From assembly GCA_022393335.1 (NCBI GenBank), contig JAJEKB010019018.1:1-64000 (forward strand): a stretch of DNA of 64,000 nucleotides, written 5' to 3'. Source of the DNA: Macrotrachela quadricornifera (lineage: Eukaryota > Rotifera > Eurotatoria > Philodinida > Philodinidae). Under the pieces are notes generated by a model. That model was not told the origin of the DNA. It did not search any database and saw only the letters and a program-made list of their open reading frames with translations. This document shows positions 24,364 through 36,100 of this stretch, piece by piece. The stretch's first letter is position 1, and each line of letters begins with the position of its first letter. A program made the position numbers and the translations under genes.

Positions 24364-26111
24364 CTACCACCATAAATACAAATTATTATTAATAAGTTTA
24401 ATAGAATAATTACTACATAAATTCTTTGAATTAATTAGGCGTTCTAATGAATTTTTATAAAATTCATTAGGTTCTAGAAAACAAATTAAACATAAATAAC
24501 GAGTATTGTTATTATTTTTTGACAATAATAATCGTATTAATAATTTCCAAACTAAAGAATCCATATTGATTGTTAATTGTTGTAATCTAGGACACAAAGC
24601 AATAAGCAGCTGAGCTTTCTTTAATATACAAGTGCCTTTAATTGTCATATTTGTAATATTATTTGTATTGGATGCCAATCGAAAAGATTCACTCTCTTGA
24701 ATTAATCTCGAATTGTTTCAATAACTTCATATATATTTAAGTATTAATGTATGGATATTAGATACAAACTTTAATAGTTCAATTAATTGTGTAACTGGAA
24801 AATATGGATGCAAAATAACTAGTTTAGTATGTTTTATGAAAGAAATAATACGAGAGAGTTTTGTTGTAAATGTTCGATGTGGTGAATCAAACCCATCTTC
24901 AAAAATAAGTTCAGTAACATTTGGAAAATAATTCTTATTGAATAAAATATAATATCAATCCAACTTTCCTTTCATGTATATTTATATGAAAAAAATCATT
25001 GTCTTTCAAACTAAAATGAAGAATTGAATTCTTCAATTTGAATTTTATATGGAAATTCTATATTTCTATTACAAACTACAAAGAATGTATATTGAAAATC
25101 AAAGATACATAAATATAGCATAGAAGATAAAATTAATTGTTCCCACCGATTTGCATTTAAATATTCTTTGTATTGATTTGTTGAAATATATAATGATTGA
25201 ATATTATGAGATAAATCTTTTACTAATATTTCAAATTTATCAAAATTTACATCTTGTAATTTAAAAGAAACATGTTTCAAATATTTTAATACAATCGAAC
25301 AAATATCTTTTCGTTTTGCACGAGATTCATATAGATAATCACATGATAAACGACAAAGATGAGGAACATATGATAATAAACTATATAGATAATTAACTGA
25401 AAGAAAGACTATCTTTAATAACAAGATGTTCAATAGAACTATATTCATTAGTAGCAATAGATAATAGTTCAATTGTATTCAATATTCCAAATGATAGTTG
25501 ACAATATTTTAATGCAGGTAAACGAAATATATTACGATAAAAAACTGTTTGGATTCTTTATATTATCATTAAAAATTATAATCAATGAAGAAAGATTGGA
25601 TAAAGAAGATATATTATTAAGAATATTTTCCAAATATTCAGATTCTAATTTATCAAGAACAAGTGTTGCAAGTCAAAAAAATTTTGAAATAATATTAGAT
25701 GATGATAAAAATATAATATAATCTAAAAATAATGAATTTGATAATCGAAATAAATCAATTCGATGTATATTAGGAATAAGAAATTCTTTGTAGTAACATT
25801 GAAAACTCAATTGAGATATGGTTGAAATATTGACTTTAATAGGAAAATTTGAATTAATAAGATTTTGAAATCGTTGATTAAGTTGAAAAAAGCTTTGTAA
25901 ATATGATAAATATCAAGATGATCAAAAATTTCATAAAAAATTTCATTTGAGAAATCTTCAAAATTTAATCTATTCCTATTAACTATTTTTACCATAAAAA
26001 AAAAATAATATTTAGTCTAAGAATTAAATGATTTTTACCATGTAACTTTTTACTTTTTGTAATAACATTGGTATTAATACCGGTAATTCGTAATTTTTTC
26101 TTTTGTTCCAT
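24364..26111 (-). pseudogene. F-box/leucine-rich family pseudogene
   Basis: An F-box is clear at 25995-25870 (LNFEDFSNEIFYEIFDHLDI then YHIYKAFFNL). The gene continues through pieces in changing frames: NQRFQNLINSNFPI (about 25870), YYKEFLIPNIHRIDLFRLSN (about 25780), a long piece at 25011-25440 containing LSYVPHLCRLS and a C-terminal piece at 24364-24678 with LCPRLQQLTI. Each piece fits a fast-evolving F-box/LRR family that is strongly expanded in bdelloids; members are thought to present targets to SCF ubiquitin ligases. At least three frame changes, for example within AFFNL/NQRF near 25880, break the protein. A start at 26111 (MEQKKKLR) with a donor-like GT soon after may be the original first exon, but its frame does not join the F-box, again indicating decay. 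Confidence 0.75.
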
Positions 26112-27600
26112 ATTGAAACTAGTTTTTAAAAATGTCAAATAATATATTTACCGTACTATATGTTAGCAAGTATTCTTGAATCTATGATAAAATAAAAGAG
26201 AAAAGATTGCACGTGTATATTGCAGTAACATAATATATAATCTACAGAAAGCAAGAGAAAAGATAAAGAAAAAACTACATATCTATAATCTTAAGGGGTG
26301 AGGGTGAGGCTAAGTTCAGTCTTAATATATGTCAGCGAAACTCCTGTTGTTCTCGAAGACATTTATGAAATTTTTTGTCTCGTTCTTGGTTCTGACACTT
26401 GAACGTATTTTTAGTTCGAGCGTCGGCTGCTCTTACTCTCAACGATTATGAAATCTTGATATTAAAAAATTGATTAGGAGTGAAGGATTCTTTGTCCTTA
26501 CACGTCTAAATTCAGAAAAGCCTAGTGGAACTTATGACTTTTATCGAATTTTTATCTTGGTCAAGTATTTATAAGAATACATACTTGTCTTGATAATCGT
26601 AGATCGTAACTGATTCCAGTTGCATTTACGTCACGTTCCCGATTCTGAAGCTATTTATTTATGTTTTTAGTGAGAAGCTCACATAGACAATCGATTCTTC
26701 GGCAGTGTTGCTAGAAAAATTTACTTTGATCGAAACTAAACACAGCTACATATCTAATTAATCTAGAATATTGCGTCCACAATACCCATTGATAGAGAAA
26801 ATTATGACAATATCTCGCATTTTGTACCGCTCGACTTACACCTGATTTCGATTGGTTGCAAAGAAAAATGAATATAAAGATTTGTGTGACACAGACTATT
26901 TGGCAACCTTAGTAATCGATATCTCTGATTAACAAATTTTGCATCTTATAGCTCCGGTAAAGTATCGAGCTCGATACATATCTATTTTCTAATGTATCTC
27001 CTCCGATCATCCAATGATATTCATTTTCCCAATAATTCGATTCATATTGGTTTTGGACTCATCAGTAAGAGTATGAGATGTTTAAAACCTAATCCTATCT
27101 CAGCGCCTCAAAAAATCCCTGCCTGTCATTTTACTTTAAAATATAAGTGACATTAATCGAATTTTTGGTGATTTAAAATCGATTAAAATAAGACGATTCA
27201 AATCAGATTTCGTGATTTTTAATCAATTATAATCGTGTTAATGAAAAAAATGGTTTTTTTCTCGAGTTTTAATCCATAAATCATAGTTTTCTATTGTTTT
27301 TTCGGACTCCTCGCGTCAACAAATGGTAGGTGCCACACCAAACCATTCTCAGGCTTACATGCCTGAGTTCGCAAGATAATAACGATCTGTGCTTACGCAT
27401 TCTTTGGTTATCGCGATTAAAAATTAAACAATCAATTAAAGTCTATTAAAATCAAAAATAATCAATCAAAAATCAAGAAATCTGATTAAAATCCTGTTTT
27501 TTTTGCATGGATTAACATGAATCAGATGAGAATAAAACAAATTAAAAAGATTTTGACCGTTTTCGAAATTTAAAATTCATACAATGTTGGTAAACAAATG
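26112..27600. other. Possible body of a decayed hAT element
   Basis: No open gene. About 27160-27500 is rich in AATCGATTAAAATC and AATCAATC-type words in both directions. This could be the inner part of the hAT relic that follows, but no terminal repeats were found. Confidence 0.25.
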
Positions 27601-27777
27601 TTCAGAGAATTTGATAAATTGATTAAACTTTACTTAACCCTTTCTGTTACTACAGCAACTGTTGAACGTGTATTTAGCACATAAAATCAATTGAAAAACA
27701 CGCTTCGAAATTCTATGACATACTCACGACTTAATCATTGTTTATTACCACATATGTATAAAGAAACCCTTGATTAA
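27601..27777 (+). pseudogene. hAT transposase C-terminal dimerisation domain remnant
   Basis: The frame starting TTCAGAGAATTT reads KLIKLYLTLSVTTATVERVF, then ST, an in-frame TAA, then NQLKNTLRNSMTYSRLNHCL and a TAA at 27775-27777. The pattern 'LP.TTA..ERSFS.L..IK..LR..M...RL' marks the hAT family dimerisation region. Only this C-terminal part, about 58 codons, survives. The catalytic domain was not found upstream. Confidence 0.75.
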
Positions 27778-30700
27778 ATTGATCCATATCAAATAATGTC
27801 AACGTTTATAACTTCGAATGATAGAAGACAAGCTTTTTTTTGGATTAATAGTTTAATTTGAAATAAATAATTTTTTTTTACTATGAAATTTTTATACTTG
27901 GTAAAGATCACAAATTCTTGTTATCAACAATAGAGCGAACCATTACAGTATTTTTTACAATACCAAAATAATTAAATAATCAAAAACGATTTATTATCTA
28001 CACTTATTTTATTCTATTTCAAGGTAATACGTAAAAGTTTTGTGGAGTAATCAACTACCTTATACTGAGCCTTACCTGATTTGAAAACGTTTCGCCGTCC
28101 ATGGTTGACCTTCTACGAATAAGAGAATGGTCTCTGAAAAGTTTGGTCGCATTTGCTTGTACAGTGTTCAAATGCATAAAGAACAGGCAAATAAACTTCC
28201 GTCTTCATATATTTATCGATTTTCACTAAATTTTGAAAATCGGGATGAGAAAAATTATCCTTCCCAACCTATCTGTCGATCGCGCCAACCTCTTCGTGAC
28301 CTTTCTCTTGATCTAGGGAAGTGCTATGGATAGTTTGATGACACTAGCTATTACAACAACTGAATGTATAGCAGACAAACATTCTTCGTTATATATGTAA
28401 ATTTACAATAGTTATTTCATTCTACTACATGAAAAAACAACGATAAAGTTTGAACGATTGGTAGTCTCATTGTATGATTTCATACACTTCTTTTCATTCA
28501 TTATCGAATATATTATAACGACGCTTGATTTGTATCAAAATCTAATTTGTATAATATTTGTCAACAATATCTTTAAACAATTATTGATCAAGTTATTTCA
28601 TTATATTTCTTCAAAGATGAAACGTAAATTTCATCGACACATTTTCGTTCTCATAATTTTATGCTCGATCGATTCATTCATATGCAAAACATTTAACACT
28701 ATCGCATACATTTATTCAATACATTTACATAGTTTGAGTATTTACCCATGAAGAATTGATACTGAACTTGAATAGAATGCACATTACATCTTATTTAGAT
28801 GGCTGCAGAGATATACAACTACAAACTATAATTTCAAGTTTATTTTTATTAAATATTCTATTTATAACTTCTTCATAATCAATATTGTCACAGGTCAGTT
28901 TCGAATTCAGTTGAGATTGGAATAGCTGTATTTTGTTTTAAATAAAATATCAACTATTATTAATAATTTTTACATTTAATTGCTTTTTTTTTTCTTTTGA
29001 AATTTATTTCGTTTAATTTTTTCATTGAGGACATAGGGAAATTGAATCAGTTGATGATGATAGATGAAAAAAGTACTGCGTAATAAGAGTTTCTCGAGTA
29101 AAGAGTTTGATGATTGGCAGTTGTTTCGGAAAAGAAATCTTTCTATTACGTACGGTTCTGATATCAATAAATATGAGACAAGTCAATAGACAAGAGATTA
29201 TTAAATTCACCAGCTACTAAGCTTTGGTAAATTTATTAAATATAACAATTGAAATTCGTGAATAATACCATTACGTGAGTAAAGCACTTGAAATTAATTA
29301 TGGTATGACTCATACAAGTGATATGATAGAATATTCAGAAAAGTGAAAAATCGTTTACTTTATTTTGTGTTAATAAATAAAAGAACAAATATACTAATAT
29401 ATTTTATCTACTGCGATTAATGTCATTGTTTTCGAACGATGGTTTGAACGAATGTCTATCGTTACGTTTAAAAACTTTATTCGTAAGATAAAAAATTTGT
29501 TTTTAACCTTTTTTCTTTTTGTAATTATTTCGCCCATTCCAATCTCAACTGAATTCCCATGTTAACTATGACATATGTCAAGACATTTGATAACTTCTGT
29601 TTTTTTCGTTAAGAAATATGCAGATCCGATTGTGTTAAAAACGATCTTCTTGCACTTAAACCTTGAGTATACAATCAGATCCTCTCTGAAATAAAAACAA
29701 ATGATTGTGAAAATTTCTCAAAAACTACTCCAATATTTCTTCTACAAAATATATTTAAATATAGAATCCTTTATATTTACTAAATAAAATACTGACCGTT
29801 TCAAACTCAACTTTGTGCCATTGTTACAGAAAAGTAAGGCTTATAGAAATTTACAAAAGATAATTTAGGGTAGATACAGATGTTTAATGTTGGAAAATAT
29901 TTTTTGATAAAAGATACAATATTTAATTCAGTGTTTGATATGGAAATATTATGATAATCAATGCTTTTTATACAAATAAGTAAGCTGGATCTGAAATTAA
30001 ATGAAGCGAAGGTATTTTATCATATCAATATGATGAATTTCGCATTTGGATGACTTTCAAAACTTTTTGAATAAGTAGATTTTGTAGAGAACATATTAGA
30101 ATAGTTTTAGAAAAAAGTTCATGAATCAATTAGTTTTTATTTCAGAGAAAAACTGGTCATATTATCAAAGTCTAATTATCGGAAGATCATTTCTCACACA
30201 TTTGCATCCACCTGTTTTCCAGTCACGAACTAGAGTTTATCATGTGTCTACATACGTTGTCTAGAGTGAATAAAGGCACATTGAATTATAATATTCAACA
30301 TCAAAAGTATATGATTTTTCATGTAATATTTATTACAAGTAACCTTTTTGAGAAATGGTAGATTTCTGATTTTACCATACGGAGTCTTTTAACTAATAGA
30401 CAAAACAAATAGGCTGTTACTAATTTTTGTATTAATTGCTTACCACGCATATATTTATTTCATAGTATTATTCACCAACAGCACAGAAAAAAAAAGCAAT
30501 GAAAAAATGTTCACATTCACAGTAATACAAGAACAACATATGCACTCATGTTGATTCATAAGTAATTTCATTACTTATTTACCTAATGATAGATGACGGA
30601 CTTCTTCATCATGGCAAATACACATATTCTCGAACAAATTATTGAAGTTTCATATTTGTGTAAAATGCATGTTAATGTATGACGTGGGCTTCAGTGATTC

Positions 30701-31242
30701 GATGTGATTGTCAACTAAGTAAATTTATTCTTTGTTCTTATTTTTTTTCTCTATAGCTACTGATATAAATACACTCAAAATGAAGAATGAGTGTAATACG
30801 AAGCAATGTCAAACATCGTATTTCTTCGATTACAATTGTGCTCATGTCTTTTAGGTATAAGAACATACATATGCAGATGGTTGTAAATTATATAGCAGTA
30901 AGATGAGATTCTTTTCTTCTATCTTTTTATGATCTATATTAATATGTTTTATAAAGTGCTAAGAAAGGAGAAACCGAGAGCGAAGAAAAACCTTATTTCA
31001 CTAAGAAGTATATCGGTTTACGTCTTGTTTAAACCGAAACTGGTAATTTTTTTGAAGATTTTTGCATCATATTAGTTCCGAGATAAAGGTTTTAATAGAA
31101 GAATTAAACATCATTTCTACGGATTTGCTCAAATCCATTCCGATCTGTTAGTAATCTATATTATAATAGACAAATTTTTTCAGTTCGAGAACTTTCATTT
31201 GATTGGTCACAGAACAAAAAAAAGTTCGTATGCATATATACA
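27778..31242. other. Long intergenic region without a recognised gene
   Basis: AT-rich, with only short open frames that look non-coding. It contains a perfect 21-base inverted repeat (28903-28923 and 29536-29556), listed separately. Confidence 0.4.
28903..29556. repeat. Perfect 21-base inverted repeat, 612 bases apart
   Basis: GAATTCAGTTGAGATTGGAA followed by T at 28903-28923 recurs exactly in reverse complement at 29536-29556. Similarity does not extend outward or inward. It could be the eroded ends of a small element. Confidence 0.6.
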
Positions 31243-31800
31243 CAGGGTGACCCAAAAGTCATGCATTCGAAAAAAAAAATACAATATCTCTCTTACGCCT
31301 CGAGCAAAGAATTTTATCAGTGATAGAGACATCTTCAAGCTTTACATTCATACGAACAAGATTAGGAAAAACCTTTGTTAGGTATCACTATTGACTTCAA
31401 CAAGAAAATTTTAGTTTTTCACTTCAAAGAAAAAAAAACAATATGAAGGATAATGCAAAAGTAATTTCATCGAAAAGACAATCGAATATCTCCATTATGA
31501 CTTGAGTGAATGAACTGATTTTTTTACCAAGGATAGAGACATGTTCACGCTCCATATCCATACGGACAAGACCAGTGAGAAGCTTTGTTAAGTACGTGAT
31601 TTTCTTTTCCTATCAGTGAAAAAGTAAAATTTTCTTGTTGAAGTCAATAGTGATACCTAACAAAGGTTCTTCCTAATCTTGTTCGTATGAATGTAAAGCT
31701 TGAAGATGCCCCTATCAATGATAAAAAAAGTCAGCTTCTTTGCTTGAGCTGTAAGCGAGATAATGAATTTTTTTCCGGATGCGTGACTTTTGGGCACCCT
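31243..31800. mobile_element. Foldback (MITE-like) element with about 180-base arms
   Basis: Arms 31243-31421 and 31616-31800 are inverted copies, ending CAGGGTGACCCAAAAGTCA on the left and, in reverse complement, AGGGTGCCCAAAAGTCACGC on the right. ATATATACA directly borders both sides (31234-31242 and 31801-31809) and may be a 9-base target duplication, although the word is low in complexity. The centre (about 31485-31594) is a diverged direct copy of part of the left arm, so the element is built of three related units. It has no coding capacity. Confidence 0.75.
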
Positions 31801-33136
31801 ATATATACAGTCTAAGACAAAAATTTTTTCACATTTCTTTTTTCAAATATTTTTCTTGACATTATGAGGTAAGGACGTGATTCAAATGGTGATATAGATA
31901 GTACGAGAGGCCAGCTACATTGTGTGCTATAAAAGAAGACTTCATCTATCTATATAGATTTGTCATAATTAAGAATAGTTTTTTCTCATGCGAAAATAGG
32001 TTTCAATGCTTTCCAATATTTCGCATATAGGCGCAAGTGATATGAAAAAAATGTCGAAAATTCTAGTTCCGAAAATTGTTTTCTCTTTGAGATTTTCAAT
32101 CGACAGCGGAGACTCACATCGGTACTCTTGCATTTCATATTTTGCTATGCACTTCTATTTCGAAATTAAGTACTTCTGCTTATTAGCTGTTAGCAACAGT
32201 TTTCAGAAGTTTTACTTCATGGTGTTGATATTAACAAGAATATCTTATAGTGTCTCGAAATATCTGAACGTTTATGAGATCATTATCGTCAAAAAAACCA
32301 AATTCCTAAAAATATTTTGCGTTTTTTTTTGTCCGAGTCATATCTTGTCAGGAATACATAAGTTGATCTTAAGATTTTTACAATGAATACGTCAGAAGTT
32401 CAAGCACTTTTCATTAAAAAAAGTAAACTCAAATGGATAAATTGTTGATGATTTGAGCAAATAATGTCAAATATCTAAACTATTGTGATTTTTCGATGCT
32501 TCGTTCATAATACGTTTCATAAGTGCATTAAGACAAAACAATAAATGAAATTTGAGTCATACAGAAATTTCATTCAGTTCTCACTCCCGTAAAAATAAAC
32601 ATCTTTCTAGATAGTCTTTATTACTCTAAAGACTGTAAGAGGACTCGATTTTGAGCTATATTTAGTTTATACAAGTGAAGTTTGTATGTTCTTGTATTCC
32701 AAAGTGAGAATGATAAAATTAGTTACGCATTGACTTGAGAAATTGTAGAATACGTTAGAAAATCATATAAAATGTGTGATGGATAATTTTCTATCTAATT
32801 CATTTTTAACTGATTTTCACCCTCTCTTTATTTCATTCTTCGAAATGATATGAAAGCTTTTTTGGACTCCTCACCTTGGTGAGGATATGCGAATAGATTC
32901 GTAGGAGGGTTTCTCCCATTCTTTTCTAAAGTAATCGAACTCAAATTGAAACTAGTCCGATACATAATAGAATAGGAACTACAGATAACAAAGACCTTTT
33001 CTTTTATTTGTTAAGCGCTAAGTACGGATTCTTTTCGTTTTATGATACTAAATTCATTGAATTTATCCAGGTGTGCTTTCTCTAGACTATATATATATAT
33101 AAAGATCGTTTAAATTTCGAATTTTAGATTTAAACA
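31801..33136. other. Intergenic region upstream of the protease gene
   Basis: A 126-codon open frame at 32006-32386 has an unconvincing, hydrophobic low-complexity translation. A TATATATATATA run lies at about 33090-33101, some 40 bases before the protease start, and could serve as core promoter. Confidence 0.35.
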
Positions 33137-36100
33137 ATGCCTTCTTATTTGATAGATCGTAAAACTGAAGAACGTTATGTAGTAAGTGGCTGTATTGATG
33201 ATCCAAAGGCACCGGTATGCGCATTTGCATGTGGAGGTCCACAAGAACAAAAACAATTACCAAAAACGGTTAATTTAAAAAACAACATGACGCGGGTGAA
33301 AAATCAAGGAGGCACAAATTCCTGGTAATAATTATAGAAAGGGATTGCGAAAACTTTGCCTATATAGTTACCATTAAATATTAGAATTTTTTATTTCACA
33401 AACTGACAAGGGAACATATTCTAGGTGCTCATTCGTTTTTTTAATCTGGATTCTGTGAATTTTGTGAACCGAGCTACAAACCTTTCAAAAAATGCGCACT
33501 ATATATACTCTCCACGAAAGAGGATCTGTAGTTTGATAAATCCATATCTCAAAGTGGCTTTATCCAAAATTTCTGAAATTTTTGATGCAAGCTACTCCAG
33601 CTAAGACGTTCATATGAATAAAGAACACGTCAGAGAAACGAATTCGTTTTATGGTAGATGTAGGTTACTAAGATCTATCAGTTGGACAAAGTTTCGATTC
33701 AAAAGCGAATGGACACTTGGCAATATTGCTTTATGAGTGTTCAACTTGAAATATGCTAAATTGTTATGGTTATAGGCACATTCTCAGATTTGCGTCCAAA
33801 ATTTTCCCCTAGATTTCATAAACCATCATAAGAATTCATCTATTGGTTTGTCGAGTGCTTTTATTTCACATAAACGGTCCATTCTATAAATATATAATAT
33901 TCATCAATGAAGCTATAGTTATGCACTATTTTTAGAAGTAACTTCTTTGTTTTATTGACTGTCTAAGACTTTCTCACAGTACTATCCATAAACAAAACGG
34001 TAGAACACAAAGCTCAAGTTAAATTTGATTAATAGTCTATATCATGTACTCATTGGATATTTTCTTTTTTTTAAAAAAAAAAAGATACTTTTAATAGGCT
34101 CTTAGGGTTTTCCTTAGGATACTGAAACTTAAGATAAAGATGAAGCAATAGTAATAGTCTGACACAATCTGTCATTAAATCAAAAGAACAGTATACTAAG
34201 ATATATTTATTGCCATCTACAGTCAGATTAAGGCCCACCCCCCTCTCAAAAAAAAGGAATTTTCGACAAAAATATCGATTTTTAGATTTATACATAGTTA
34301 GATAGCCCATCATCTCTACTTTCGAATGCACTATAATTTATTGGTTTTACGACTGTTTTTAAGGGTTTTACAACGGTTTTTCTGGAACGCTTAACGCAGA
34401 AAAATGGCTAAAATCAAAATTTGTTTTGCTCTTTTCTCGAAACTGTTTTTTTGTGTTTTTTCTGTCAGTGTGACAAAGATTTTTCCGCCATTTTAAATGT
34501 TAGAAAGCTCGGGAAGGTTTTAGAATGAAGATAAATATCAGCGCTACAACCTAACAAAGCCGGAATTTTTGTTTTCAATTTATTTGTTTACGAAAAAGTC
34601 GACTTTTCTAAAAAATTAATCTAGGTTTTTCGAAAAACCTGTCTAAAAAAAAAATATTTTTTTTTTTCAAAAATCCGGCTTTGTTAGGTTGTAGGGGCAG
34701 GTCTTCTCTACATTTTGACACCATCCCGAGGTCCATATCACTAAAACTGAAAAAAAAATCTTTGACACACGGACACCTACTTTTTGACCCTTTATGTTAC
34801 AATAACTCGCGAAAAACTCAATATTATGAGCTCAAATTTTAACTGAGAACTATCAAGGGTCAGATACATATTCGATAGAAATTTCAGTAAGATTGGATGT
34901 TCTGGGAAAAAAAAAATTTTAGAGGGGGGGGTGGGCCTTAAACTATCATATATGAAGCAGAAAAGCAAATGCTGAAGAAACAATTAATAACGTAGTAGAA
35001 TGTGAAAATATATATAATTTATTTAGTGGAAATTTTCAACTCACATGATTGATTATTTCTTCAATATAATTAAAAAATCTCAGGATTAAAAATATTTTAG
35101 ACAGAAAAGCAAATGATTTTAACTTAATAATTTCAAATTGAAGAGTCTGAGATTGAACATTTTATGTAGTCTAAAATAGAATTTTGGAAAAAGAAAAGAT
35201 CAAAATATTTACGAAAGTTGATTGTAAAATATGCAATCACATCCAATAAAATCGCTTGTGTACTTAATAGAATGTATGAAACAGAGGACAAGGTATGTTA
35301 TTTCATAGGACAGATTTCATTTGATCAATTGATACAAGGAACAAATAGAAGAGTGTCATTGATCTAACATACTATCATCTTTTAAGTGGATTTATATTAT
35401 TAATGACCAAATGTATTCAAAACATTTTTGTTTTATAATTCTATTGAAATCTGTCAATATGATGAGAATATTTATATATCAAAATTGATGATATTATTTG
35501 TTATTTTCTAAGAAATACTATATAAGCAAACTAATTGATTACTTTTTCATTTTTATTTTTAGTGTGGGCAATGCTTTTTCTTGTAAGTATTATTCAATCA
35601 TCTTAAAAGTATTGTTTTTATTAAACTTTCTGCTTTTCACCAATTGCTGAAAACCAAATATATTTTTATAAAACAAGATACACTTTAATCAACGGAGTAG
35701 AAGACAAATTAGAAGTCATACTCTACAATGATTAATGTATTAATAATTTTCAACTTCTATTTATTTTTAAATTCGATTATTTTTTGCCAAAAATTTTGAA
35801 CACGACGTTTTAGAAAATCTTTTCATTTTGATCTTGACTTGTAGTATAACAATTCGATAGACAAAAAATCGTTCTCTTTTGATCTACGTTCATCCTCAAG
35901 ATTATGTGTATTAGTTCTAGCATTCTGTAGTTGGCGTCGTTAATCTCCCATGTATTAATAATTGAAAAGTTGAAATGACTTTTCGAATTTTACATTCAAT
36001 TTAGTGCGAATAATTCCCAATTTCAAAAATTATTATTGAATAATCGAGAATTAAACGAAAAGATTTGCTAGAAACTGTATTTGACATCTTCAGCAAAAAT

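Noticed and set aside
32006..32386. 126-codon open frame on the plus strand
   Set aside because: The translation is low-complexity and hydrophobic without motifs. It looks like a chance frame.
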